Assembly: GCA_033032865.1 (NCBI GenBank)
Contig: JAWHQI010000005.1
Span: forward strand, 13,726,001 to 13,790,000
Reading direction: 5' to 3'
Origin: Dactylorhiza incarnata
Lineage: Eukaryota; Streptophyta; Magnoliopsida; Asparagales; Orchidaceae
Length of the DNA stretch: 64,000 nt
In this document: in pieces, positions 54,489 to 64,000 of the stretch
Numbering within the stretch: position 1 is the first letter of the stretch
Layout of the letters: each line of letters begins with the position of its first letter
Notes under the pieces: generated by a model
Told to the model about the DNA's origin: nothing
Databases searched by the model: none
The model's input: the letters and a program-made list of their open reading frames with translations, nothing else
Position numbers and translations under genes: made by a program

Positions 54489-55796
54489 TGAAAGTTCCTC
54501 TGATACTTATTGAAAGTAAGGTTAGATCTTAGATTTACTCTAGAGGGGGGGGGGGGGGGTGAATAGGGTATTAAACGTTTTTAACTTATTTTATAGCGGA
54601 ATTAAAATACTGATATATATATGTGTGTGTGTATAACATAGTGAGTGTAAAAGCAAAATACAAATCACACAGCACAGCACAATACAGAAAATAAACACAA
54701 ACACAGAAGACACAAGGATCTATAGTAGTTCCCCAATCAACCTGGGTACATCTACTCTTCTACCACCCTTGGTAGGAATCCACTAGGGTTTTGATCAGGT
54801 GCGCTATCACCAATGGGTTTTTGATCAGGTTCCCAAACACCAATCACAGGTTTTTGATCAGGTGCCCTGCCACCAACCACATGTTTTTGATCAGGTGCTC
54901 TGCCACCAACCAATCACAGGTTTTTTATCAGGTGCCCTGCCACCAAAGGGTTAACTTTTGAAGGGAGTTAGAACCCTGTACAAGATGGGATAAAGAGGGT
55001 TTATGAAGTTCTTCTCTGTCAACAAGCTTAGAGAAGACTAGTGGATTTGTTGTTGTGAAGCTCCCCTGTCTGATAGGATTTCTTGACAGATAATGGATGG
55101 AGCTTCCTCTTGAATGTAGAATATCTTCTTTGATAGTTGATGAATCTGAGAGACAAAAGTTTCTCAGATTATTGTTGCTCTTTGAAGATTAAGAAACTTG
55201 CAACTGAAAATTGAGATAAGTTTTAACTGGTCTGTCTAGAAAATTTGTTAAGCTGAGATAAGAGTTTGTCGATCTGAAGGTTGAGTTCATCGAACTGAAG
55301 TTGGAATATGTCGAACTGAACATCTATTACTGATTCGTCAAACATAGTTTGGATTTCGTCGAGCTAAAGTTGGAGTTCGTCGAACTGAAAGATAATCTGC
55401 TGAATCTGGCTGGAAGAATTGAGTTCGTCGATCTGAGAAGCACTTTCATCGATCTTAACATCTTGTTACTTATTCATCGTGCACAAAGCTGAGTTCGTCG
55501 ATCTCAAACTGGAGTTCGTCGAACTGAAGAATAAACTGCTGGACTGGCTGAAGAACTGAGTGCGTCGAGCTGGAGAGCAAGTTCGTGGAACTAAAGCATG
55601 ACGTTCATCGAACGCAGAGAGAAGTTTTTTGAACGCAGAATAAAGTTCTTCGAACGAAGAGACTTAGAGTTTTCCTAAGTTCTAGCTAACTCAGACAGCC
55701 TAAAACCTTGATCCTTAGACTATACATTGGGGTCAACTTAGTCCTAGTCAACAGATAGTGATCCTAGCCCAAATCAGTAATAGGGTTGTTCAAACA
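54489..55796 (-). mobile_element. Copia-M2 3' LTR
   Basis: 1308 bp; on the minus strand it runs from TGTTTGAAC to AACTTTCA. It contains the 30-33 bp repeat (54790-54950), the TTCGTCGA array (55260-55640), a G run at 54545-54559 and an (AT/GT)n tract near 54612-54635. It serves as the reference copy of this LTR in the window. Confidence 0.92.
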
Positions 55797-56734
55797 ATCT
55801 CCCCCTATTTGGGTTAGGACACTATTTGACAAAATTAAAACAAACAAAACAACAGAGCATATATATCTGACAGAAATTAAATCATTTCAGCAGATAGAAA
55901 ATATATCACCCTGAGTTTAGAGAAAATTTACACTTTCAAAAACTTGCTTTTTGAATTCTGACATTGTAGAAAACTGATAAAAATCCTTGTCTTCTGCATT
56001 TTCTTTGTTGATCTGAACTGAATCTGTCATGTTTGAATCTGTCATATCTGAAACAAAAACTGCTGGAGCTTCTTCATCAAGAACTGAAACTGCTTCTTCA
56101 TAAAGCATCTCCCCCTAAAACTAGAGCTTCTTCATAAAGCATCTCCCCCTGCCTAGTTTCAGGAAGACCTGATGCTAGGCCCCTAGAAGAAGGGACATTT
56201 GAAGAGGAGGTAGGGAAGGATGCAATTTTTAGAAGAAAGATTTCCATTGTTCCTGCAATAGAAAAAAAGAGATCAAGTGCAAGGGAACTGGAAGGAGAAA
56301 CAAATTCTGTAGGCATAAAGATAAAATGAAATAAAAGTTTGATTATATAGAGAGATCAGAAGTCGAAAAGACTTAGCCTTCATCAGACTGCGTTGGACGA
56401 AAAATTAATTTTGTCAATCTCAGTTCGCCGATCGAGCTTGTATTTGTCGATCCCTGGATCTAATAGGTATCGTCTCAGCGGTTGGGCTGCGACAGCTTCC
56501 AGTCTTGGCGGATTCTTCTGTCCCGTCACAACGGATCCAGATAACTTCTCAGCGGCCTTAGGCCTTTTCTCAGCAGTTCAGCTGAGACTGAGAGCTTGTC
56601 TCAGCTGTTTAGTTGAGACTGAGAGCTTGTCTCAGCTGTTCAACTGAGACTGAGAGCTTGTCTCAGCTGTCTTGACAGCAAACCGACTGAACTTACTTCA
56701 CACATTAAGGGATAAATAAAAGATATAATTTTTT
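55797..56734 (-). other. Copia-M2 PPT and 3' untranslated region
   Basis: The PPT is at 55797-55813 (minus strand CCCAAATAGGGGGAGAT). The region repeats the layout of Copia-M1: TTCGTCGA-like words at about 56390-56460, the CTCAGCTGAGAC array at 56470-56680, then the pol stop. No intact gene. Confidence 0.8.
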
Positions 56735-58490
56735 TTAATTAATTGAATCTCTATCTATCATTCCTAGCTGATTTATAAAGAAAATATGCTTATGTTCATC
56801 CAATGGTTTGGTGAAAATATCAGCTCTTTGTAAGTCAGTAGGAATTAATTGTAGGCAAATTTTATTTTTATCCACATTATCTTTGATAAAGTGGTGCCTA
56901 ATCTCTATGTGTTTAGTCCTACTATGGAGTACTGGATTTTGTGTTATAGATATTGCACTAGTATTGTCACAAAATATAATTAATTTATTTAGATTGATAC
57001 CATAATCTAGAAGTTGATTTTGTATCCACAATATTTGTGAGCAGCAACTGCCTGCAACAATATATTCTGCTTCAGCTGTTGATGTAGACACAGATGTTTA
57101 TTTCTTATAAAACCAAGACACTAGCCTATCACCAAGAAACTGGCAAGTTCCTGATGTGCTTTTACTGTCTACTCTGCATCCAGCATAATCAGAATCTGAG
57201 AATCCAGTTAATTCAAATTCTGAAGATGTTGGATACCAGAGTCCTAGATTTGGACAACACTTTATATATCTCAAAATTCTTTTTAGTAAAATTAGGTGAG
57301 ATTCTTTGGGTTTAACTTGGAACCTAGCACAAATACATGTAGCAAACATTATGTCAGGTCTACTAGCTGTTAAGTAAAGTAGTGAGCCAACAATTGTTCT
57401 ATATACTTTCTGATCAACAGGTTTCCCTGATTCATCATTGTCAAAAACAGCATTGGAGGGCATGAGTGTTTTCATGGTAGAAGCATCAGACATACCAAAT
57501 CTTTTCACTAATTCCTTAGCATACTTGGATTGTGATATGAATATGCCATTTGGAGTTTGCTTCACTTGAAGACCAAGGAAGTAAGATAACTTACACAAAC
57601 TAGTCATTTCAAATTTAGATTGCATTAGGTCAGAAAATCTATTGCATAGATTTGAATCAGTAGAGCCAAATATAATATCATCTACATAAATTTGAACTAG
57701 TAGAGTTTGATTTTTATGTATCCTGAAAAATAAGGTTTTATCAAAGAAAATTAGCTAAGGTCTCATACCATGCTCTGGGAGCTTGCTTGAGACCATAGAC
57801 AGCTTTATAAAGCTTAAAGACATAGGAAGAGTGAGTTGGAGAGATAAAACTTGGTGGTTGTTCCACATAGACTTCTTCTTTGATATCTCCATTCAGAAAA
57901 GCACTCGTCACATCCATCTGATATACTTTGAATTTCTTGAATGCAGTAAAAGCAAGGAATATTCTTATAGCTTCAAGTCTAGCAACAGGAGCAAAGGTTT
58001 GATCATAATCAATTCCTTCTTCCTAAGAGTATCCTTGGGCTACCAATCTTGCTTTATTTCTGATTATTATGCCTTGATCATCTAGCTTGATCTTGAAGAC
58101 CCATTTAGTACCAATGACTGGATGGCCCTTTGGTCATGGAACCAAATCCCAAACCTTGTTCCTTTCAAATTGGTTGAGTTCCTCTTGCATTGTAAGAATC
58201 CAGTTTGGATCTTGTTCAGCATCTTTTATGGATTGAGGTTCAACTTATGATAGGAAACAAGTATGCGTCTGATTTTGGTATAGTTGATGCCTTGTTTGAA
58301 CACATGCTGAAATATCTCCAATGACTTGAGATATTGGATTATCTCTAACTATGATGTGGTCAACAGTTGGAGTGGGTTCAGCAATAGTTTCCACTTGAGG
58401 GATTTGATCAGCTGTCACTTGATTTGAGTTATCAGCAAGATCTGGATTATCCTATTCTTCACTATCTTCAATAGTTTCATTTGATGGAAG
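56735..58490 (-). pseudogene. Copia-M2 reverse transcriptase and RNase H (broken)
   Basis: RT starts near 58230-58000 with stops. The fingers/palm region ([14 protein letters not shown] near 57765-57800) is followed by a roughly 28-bp deletion compared with Copia-M1 near 57742. YVDD ([12 protein letters not shown]) lies near 57668-57705. 57625-57098 carries FLGLQVKQTPNG and the RNase H start ([18 protein letters not shown]). A TAA near 57098 precedes 57091-56735 with STAEAEYIVAG, DNTSAISITQNP, SRTKHIEIRHHFIKDN and DIFTKPLD. Non-functional. Confidence 0.9.
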
Positions 58491-59944
58491 TAGAGAATCT
58501 TTACTCTATAGATCTAATCCATTGAGCTCTTCACATAGAGCTGGTACCTGCAAAATATCATTGGTAGAGGTGGTATTCCTCTCCTCATTTAACATGTTAG
58601 TTTCATCAAAAGATACATGCATGGACTCATCAATCTTAAGAGTTGATTTATTATAAACTCTATATGCTTTACTAGAAAGAGAGTATCCAAGGAATATACC
58701 TTCAGCAGCTTTTGCTTCAAATTTCCTTAGATATTTCTTATCATTGTTATGCACATAGCATTTACATCCAAAAATCTTAAAATAGTTAACCTTATGCTTT
58801 TTATTCTTAAGTAATTCCTACGGAGTTTTACCCTTAAGTTTATGTATCAAACTCCTGTTCAACACATAATTTGCATTGTTCACTGTCTCTGCCCAAAAAG
58901 AGATTAGTAAGTGAGCATTAGCAAGCAATGTAGTTGCTGATTCAATTAATGTTCTATTTTTCCTTTCAGCTACCCCATTTTGTTGAGGAGTTCTAGGAAC
59001 AGAGAAACATTGCCTGATCCCTTCTTTTCCACAGAATTCTCTCATCAGAAGAGATTCAAACTTAGTGTCATGATCACTTCTGATCAATACAACTAGAGTA
59101 GAGTACTCAATCTTGATGGACCCGAGAAAGTTTGTCATAACACTGAAGGTGTCAGACTTGTTCCTAAGAAAGAACACCCAAGTGAATCTTGAGAAGTCAT
59201 CTACAATAACTAAAGTGTAATGCGTCCATCCTAAGCTTTGTATTGCAGTGGGTCCAAAGAGATCCAAATGCAGTAAGTACAGAATCCTAAGTGAATCACT
59301 CTTGGATAAAGATTTAAAACTACTCTTGGTTTGCTTTCCTAGTTGACAAGCCCTGCAGAGTCCTTCCTTCTTGTATGAACCAGAAGGCAGTCCTCTAACA
59401 AGATTGTCCTTACAAAGCTTAGATATAGTTCTAAGGTTAATATGTCGTAGCCTTTTATGCCATAATTCATTTGTTTTACTTATTGAATTAAATAAACAAA
59501 TATCTGAGTTGGCAGAGTCAAAATTGACTAAATAAATATTTCCATGTCTAATACCAGATAACACATTAATATTTTTATTATTGGTAATATGACATAAGGA
59601 TTGTTAAAAGTTACCTGATAACCTTCATCACATAACTGGCTTATGCTAATGAGGTTATGCTTGAGACCCTTGACATATTCTATCTCTTTGAAGGGAACTG
59701 CTCCAACTTTGATTTGTCCATATCCTTTGGTTTGTCCACAGTTGGAGTCTCCAAAAATCACTTTGGGTCCAAGCTTTGCCCTGTAATTGCTTAAGTTGGC
59801 CTTGTTTCCTGTCATATGCTTTGAGCAACCACTATCCGAATACCAATGTTTTTTATGTTTGAATAGCCTTGTACCTGCACAACAGAAAAAATAAACTAGT
59901 TGTTTTTGACCCAGACTACCTTGGGTCCTTTTGTCTTTCCACAA
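58491..59944 (-). pseudogene. Copia-M2 protease and integrase (nearly intact, frameshifted)
   Basis: Protease frame 59944-59528: HWYSDSGCSKHMTGNKAN active-site region, then GLKHNLISISQLCDEGY. Integrase frame 59564-58818: LWHKRLRHINLRT (LGH changed to LRH), CRACQLGK, first Asp in HLDLFGP, second Asp in IRSDHDTKFE, Glu in QQNGVAERKNRTLIE. 58754-58506 continues with FLGYSLSSKAYRVYNKS. A stop at about 58817 and a frame change near 59564 break it. All three catalytic acids are present. Confidence 0.9.
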
Positions 59945-60059
59945 TTCTGAAATATAAGAAATCTCAGGCTGATACTTATAGCCTTGTGGATGATATCTTC
60001 TTGGAGGAATTATCCACTCAGTGAAAGGTTTTTTAGTATATTGAGAATAAGAATTCTTC

Positions 60060-61224
60060 TGACAGTCAGTATATTTTTGTTCGACGAACTTGGCTGAGTT
60101 CGTCGATCGCCGTTCGACGAATTAGAGTAATTTCATCGAGCGCCGTTCGAATAATAACTATATTGAAAGTCTGTCTTCAGAGTTCGTCGATCGCCGTTTG
60201 ACGAATTGAAGTAATTTCGTCGAGCGTCGTTCGATAGATAACTATACTGAAATTCTATGCTCAGCTTTTGTCGATCTTCGTTCGACGAAATGAAGTGATT
60301 TCGTCGAGCTCGGTTCGACGAATTCTGTTGAATTCCTTTATTCTTAACATCCTTGCTTGAAATATTCTTATCAACTACTACTGCCTCTTTGCTCTTGGTA
60401 GAGATGAACTTTACTGGTGTGGATAAAGTATTCTTCTTCAGAAGATGTGGCTCACTTGATGATGCACCCAAGTCCAGTTTGCCATTAAGTCTGGCATTCA
60501 CTGTGCTTGTGATGTCCATCAGTTTGATACTTCTCCCATTTAGGGATTCTTCAAATTTCTTAGCCTCAGATAACTTGTTCTCAATGAAAATAATATGTTC
60601 TTTGGAGGCAGCCAATTCTTTCTTAAGATTTGTATTATCTTCAATCAGTTGATTCATTTCAACCAACCTATTTCTGAGAGAGATTACCTCCTCCTCAGAT
60701 TTAATTAAATCTAGAAAAAGAGTTTTGAATTCATCTTTGAACTCATTTGAATTAAAATCAAAGGTAGATATTACCTGATCATTGTCATTTTCAGATTCTG
60801 ATTCTTCTGAATTACTTCCTGAGGCATTGATAGCCATCATGCAGAAGTTTCTTTCATCTTCATTATCTTCATCATCACTAGAGCTAGATGATGATGCATG
60901 TTCTAATTCACTGCTTGAGTCATAGATAGCCATCAAGCATTGATCTTTGTCATTTGCATTCTCTTCATCATCAAAAGAGCTGGATGAAGATTCTGAGTCT
61001 TTCTCACTCCATGTTTCAGCTACAAAGCCTCTTCCCTTATGTTTGTGTTTGTGGTAGGATGACTTGATGGAGTGCCTCTTTTCTTCTTTCTCTTTTCTTT
61101 TGTCCTTCTTTTGATTCTCTGGACACTCAGGTAGAATGTGTCTAGGTTTCCTGCAACCAAAACAGATAATTTCTTTAGAATTTGATTTGTCATACCTTGG
61201 TTTTGTTGGAGCTTGCTTTCCGCA
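60060..61224 (-). pseudogene. Copia-M2 gag, C-terminal part
   Basis: Minus strand. A CCHC knuckle, CFGCRKPRHILPEC, near 61200-61155, then a Lys/Glu-rich basic stretch, an acidic Ser-rich stretch (SSSELEHASSSSSSDDED), and a coiled coil (about 60720-60560). At the end, a roughly 20-residue repeat (ARRNYFNSSNGDRR and FQYSY words) lies at about 60330-60060. The DNA of this repeat is made of GTTCGTCGATCG/CGTTCGACGAA words. 60936-60133 is an open frame of 267 codons. Confidence 0.87.
60075..60335. repeat. coding minisatellite of TTCGTCGA/TTCGACGAA palindromes
   Basis: Three to four units of about 60-70 bp, each with GAGTTCGTCGATCGCCG or similar followed by TTCGACGAAT, so forward and reverse forms alternate. 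The core equals that of the LTR array at 5118-5560 and 55260-55640. It lies inside the gag reading frame. Confidence 0.88.
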
Positions 61225-61506
61225 TCTCTTGGTTTGAGAATAACAAATACCGTGTTGTATTTGATCTAGTCTTTTGTGTGTTTATAGTGGCCAGGTTGTA
61301 TAGGTTCAATGAGGAGACAAATCCTCGTTCATGGGCATGATCCGAGAACGACAAGTCTCAGGTTGGATGAGTTTTGTGTGCTAATCTTAAAATGGCCATA
61401 ACTTTCAATCCAGGAAGAGTTACGGAATGTGCCACCCCATTTCGGAGATGAGAACGACTCAATCTACAGTCTGGAGAAGTTTCGGATGGCAAAAATGAAG
61501 AGGAGA

Positions 61507-61590
61507 TGTCGCCCAGGCGACAGTCACTGTCGCCCAGGCGACAGTCAATGTCGCCCAGGCGACAGTCAATGTCGCCCAGGCGACAGCAGA
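61507..61590. repeat. 20-bp tandem palindrome TGTCGCCCAGGCGACAGTCA, about four units
   Basis: The core TGTCGCCCAGGCGACA is a 16-base palindrome (two centre bases do not pair), repeated every 20-21 bp; a further copy is at 61663-61679. Next to it, CTGTCGGAAATTCCGACAG palindromes occur at 61743-61786. All lie upstream of the TATA box at 61793. Confidence 0.93.
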
Positions 61591-61792
61591 GAAGTTACAA
61601 CTACTTTCCCCCACGGCAGCACGACGAAAAGCAGTTTTGAGATGTCGGAAATCCGACATCGATGTCGCCCAGGCGACAGCTCGATGGTTACACCAACTGC
61701 CCACGACTCCACCCACAACGGCACTCCAGCGGCAGTTTAGCGCTGTCGGAAAATTCCGACAGTCACTGTCGGAAATTCCGACAGCGATTTTC

Positions 61793-61799
61793 TATAAAT
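61793..61799 (+). promoter_or_regulatory. TATA box of the LTR fragment
   Basis: TATAAAT follows the palindromes by about 7 bp, as in the Copia-S LTR. Confidence 0.72.
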
Positions 61800-62663
61800 T
61801 GACACCTTCTGTTCGTGCATTTCAACCACTAAAGATTCTAAGTCCCTTCCTGAGTGCATTCCATCCAGAGAGCTCCAGAACCTCATGAACTCCCATTTAT
61901 GCTGAGAAGGTTTGAAATTGAAGACGAGATCGGATGCGCTTCTACATCAAGAATCATCTCGAGGCTTCAACCTTCCTTTCAGAGATCTGAATTTCTAGGG
62001 AGTTCTTATTTTATCTTGTATTTTCATTTATATACATTTTACTTTGTATTGGTAGGGAAAATCGCTTCCTTGTGCGGAGCGTCTAAGTCCTTGCGTGGCT
62101 TAAGGGAAAATCGCTTCCTTGTGCGGAGCGTCCAAGCCCTTGCGTGGCTTGGTGGAAAATCGTGGCCTTGTGTGCTACGTCTAGATCTTGGGAAGATCTA
62201 GAGGATAGGCTTGGGCTTGGTCTAGGGAGAGACAAGTGATAGCCTTCCGATCCTTGGGAGAAGGATTGGTAAACAAAAAGAAATTTACATTTGTACGCCT
62301 CTGATTTCTAGCGATATAGAAATCAAATTTATGTAAACACTTTTTTCATATACATAATCATGTCTCTTTTGTGTTTACTTGATTTGTATCATTTGGCGTA
62401 ATCTCTATTATATTGTGTTCTAAGTTTTCAATTCTAAATCTAAATTGTTTATTTCAATCTCCTTCATTATAAAACAATTTAGTAATTATCTTGAAAATTA
62501 TAGAAAGAATTTTATTCCCTTATTCACCCCCCCTCTAAGGGCGCCGTAAGATCCAACAATTGGTATCAGAGAAATCTAGTGACATATATAACATTTAAAA
62601 GATTATTCTCCCCTTAATCTTCCAATTGTTATTAATTGCAATGGTGCATTATTTTATTATATA

Positions 62664-63500
62664 TCAGAGAAATCTGGATATTGAATCCTTCTTTCTGAAA
62701 TCCTTTTTAGCCATCTTGTAAAATCTTTTGGCTAGTAGGCTCATGTACTCCACTTCTCCTGGAGCTTTGTATTCCTCTTTAGTTGCTTGAAAAGCAATAC
62801 TTCTCTCCTTCTTGATGGATGGAGAGGAGGTAGACTGTTCAGCTTCTCTGGATTTGATAAGCTGCTCATAGGATTTTAGCTTGCCTAACAAGGTCTCAGT
62901 AGAGATCTCATTAAGGCTTCTGGCTTCCTTGATTGGCCAGATCCTAGAGTCCCATGTGCTGGGGAAGCACATTAGGATCTTGTCATTGACTTCAGTGATT
63001 GAGATCACTTTGTCTAGAGTCTTCAGCTCATTGATTATGAGACTGAGTCTATTGTACATGTCGGCAACTGTTTCATTTTCTCCATTTTTGAAGTTTTCAT
63101 ACTGGGAGATGAGATGAGATCTTCTGTCTTTTCTCTCATCTGCATATCCTTCAACCATGTTGTTGAGGGAAATCCAAATATCCCTGGCTGAGGTGTATTC
63201 CACAACCTTTTGGAAAATGTTATCAGACATGGTCTGTGCCAAGATATTCATTGCTTTGGCATCTGCACTTCTTTGTTTCTTTTGGGCATCTGTCCACTCA
63301 GGAGGTGGAACAACATTATTATTTGTTGCTGCTTCAGCACTTGTTGTTATTGTAGGAGTAGGGGGTCCTATCAAAATAACATTGAAAATATCCTCATCAA
63401 TAGAATTCATATATAATCTGATCCTTGCCTTCCATAATGCAAACTTATTTAGATTGCACATAAGGGGTCTTGTGCTTGAGTATTCTTTGTTCCGTGCCAT
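62664..63500 (-). pseudogene. Copia-M2 gag, N-terminal part
   Basis: The minus-strand ATG at 63500 gives MARNKEYSSTRPLMCNLNKFALWKAR cut here in the middle of the Gag N-domain; the UBN2 region continues with KAMNILAQTMSDNIFQKV, RDIWISLNNMVEGYADE, SQYENFKNGENETVADMYNR and TLLGKLKSYEQ. The frame is open for 278 codons and ends at an artificial stop made by the LTR fragment at 62664. It continues at 61224 with the zinc knuckle. Confidence 0.55.
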
Positions 63501-63586
63501 GAGTTTTTAGAAAAATAAAACTCTAGAGGAAATTAAGATCTAATTGATCTTTTTATTCAGGTGTTAGCCTGTAAACAATCAACCAC

Positions 63587-63599
63587 CCTCTGATACCAA
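63587..63599 (-). promoter_or_regulatory. Copia-M2 primer binding site
   Basis: The minus strand reads TTGGTATCAGAGG, initiator-Met tRNA type, one base inside the 5' LTR end. 63501-63586 is the short leader to the gag ATG. Confidence 0.88.
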
Positions 63600-63600
63600 T

Positions 63601-64000
63601 TGAAAGTTCCTCTGATACTTATTGAAAGAGAGGTTAGATCTTAGATTTACTCTAGAGGGGGGGGGGGGTGAATAGAGTATTAAAAATTTTTAACTTATTT
63701 TATAGCGGAATTAAAAGTTTTTAACTTATTTTATGCTCCCCCTGTCTGATAGAAATTCTTGACAGATAATGGATGGAGCTTTCTCTTGAATATGAATATC
63801 TTCCTTGATAGTTGATGAATCTGAGAGACAATGTTTCTCAGATTATTGTTGCTTTTGAAGATTTGAAACTTGCAGCTGGAAACTGAGAGAATATTTGTTG
63901 ATGTTCTCAGAGATTGAGAGTGCTACTTTTGAGGATGAACATCTTTCTTTCTTTTTGATTTTCTGTATATCTCTAGAATGAATCTTCTCTGGTTGGCTGT
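63601..64000 (-). mobile_element. Copia-M2 5' LTR, partial, internally deleted
   Basis: It matches the U5 end of the 3' LTR (TGAAAGTTCCTCTGATACTT, G run at 63658-63669). At about 63735 it jumps over a segment corresponding to roughly 54622-55060, which includes the 30-33 bp repeats. TTTTTAACTTATTTTAT is present twice at the junction. It continues past the window end. Confidence 0.87.

Larger units (their letters stand above)
61225..62660 (+). mobile_element. Copia-S-related LTR fragment with PBS
   Basis: 61225-62558 is an LTR: the left edge matches the Copia-S LTR from TTTGAGAATAACAAAT, and the right half (GATTTCTAGCGATATAGAAATC to GATCCAACA) is nearly identical to it. The TATA box is at 61793-61799. 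The PBS TGGTATCAGAGA is at 62561-62572, followed by less than 100 bp of internal sequence. The first ~25 bp of the LTR are weak or missing. U3 has a different palindrome array from Copia-S. It interrupts Copia-M2 gag; no clear TSD. The word TATCAGAGAAATCT occurs at 62564 and again near 62663 at the right junction. Confidence 0.85.
54489..64000 (-). mobile_element. Copia-M2, copia element (minus strand), right end outside window
   Basis: 3' LTR 54489-55796, PPT, pol, gag, PBS and the first 400 bp of the 5' LTR (63601-64000) are present in normal minus-strand order. A Copia-S-related LTR fragment interrupts gag at 61225-62660. It is closely similar to Copia-M1 wherever both exist. It is inserted in Gyp-D. 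Its TSD cannot be tested because the right flank is outside the window. Confidence 0.9.

Noticed and set aside
61507..61590. CRISPR-like array (regular 20-bp palindromic repeats)
   Set aside because: Units are directly adjacent without unique spacers, lie in a plant LTR upstream of a TATA box, and no cas genes exist.
1..64000. Endogenous pararetrovirus or other virus
   Set aside because: All polymerase regions show copia order (protease, integrase, RT, RNase H) with LTRs, PBS and PPT; no movement or coat protein motif was seen.
1..64000. Host protein-coding gene
   Set aside because: Every frame over about 150 codons could be assigned to a retroelement protein or to an LTR or antisense artefact; no exon-intron structure or host domain was recognised.

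Overview
This window looks like nuclear heterochromatin of a flowering plant (probably a eudicot; species not identifiable by eye). Nearly every base belongs to LTR retrotransposons inserted into one another. I found no convincing host gene, no rRNA or tRNA gene and no organelle DNA. The evidence is plant-type Ty1/copia and Ty3/gypsy coding domains, primer binding sites (PBS) matching plant initiator-Met and Asp tRNAs, polypurine tracts (PPT), TATA boxes in the LTRs, and four target-site duplications (TSD) readable around nested insertions. Labels such as Copia-T or Gyp-A are local names for this window.

Layout. 1-4270: old debris, namely a plus-strand copia LTR piece, then a minus-strand LTR/PBS/gag start probably from a chromovirus-type gypsy. 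4271-7651 and 20879-21866: Copia-M1 (minus), split by Copia-T (7652-20873, TSD AAGGT). The 3' LTR of Copia-T is itself split by Gyp-A (13587-20102, TSD GCAAT/GTAAT). 21867-37733: Copia-S, a SIRE-like copia (plus) with a truncated 5' LTR, split by Gyp-B (24439-31724, minus, TSD GGTAC). 37734-45400: Copia-N, a degraded minus-strand copia that also carries a foldback element at 43409-44143. Gyp-D (45401 to 54488) lies in the gag of Copia-N. Gyp-C (46106-53406, TSD CCGCC) sits inside the 5' LTR of Gyp-D. Copia-M2 (54489 to beyond the window end, minus) sits inside the Gyp-D internal region, and carries a Copia-S-related LTR fragment (61225-62660) in its gag. The deepest stack is Copia-N > Gyp-D > Copia-M2 > LTR fragment.

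How the parts relate. Gyp-A, B, C and D share LTR starts (TGATGAGTCC, or TGATAAGTCC in one LTR of Gyp-B) and an Asp-tRNA-type PBS. A, B and C also share a long noncoding 3' module. They differ in coding content: B and C encode only Gag and protease, both ending at the same point with no reverse transcriptase or integrase, while A encodes a different acidic zinc-knuckle protein. They look like non-autonomous elements mobilised in trans. The copia elements supply all the polymerase domains seen here, but every copy is broken by stops, frameshifts or deletions.

Most interesting signals: (1) each TATA-bearing LTR family carries its own array of short GC-rich palindromes just upstream of the TATA box; (2) in two copia families the same family-specific motif recurs in late gag and in the 3' untranslated region; (3) three PPT-like motifs keep nearly constant spacing in Gyp-A, B and C; (4) a Gag-protease-only gypsy lineage; (5) one LTR of Gyp-B carries filler DNA made of repeated PBS/LTR junctions.
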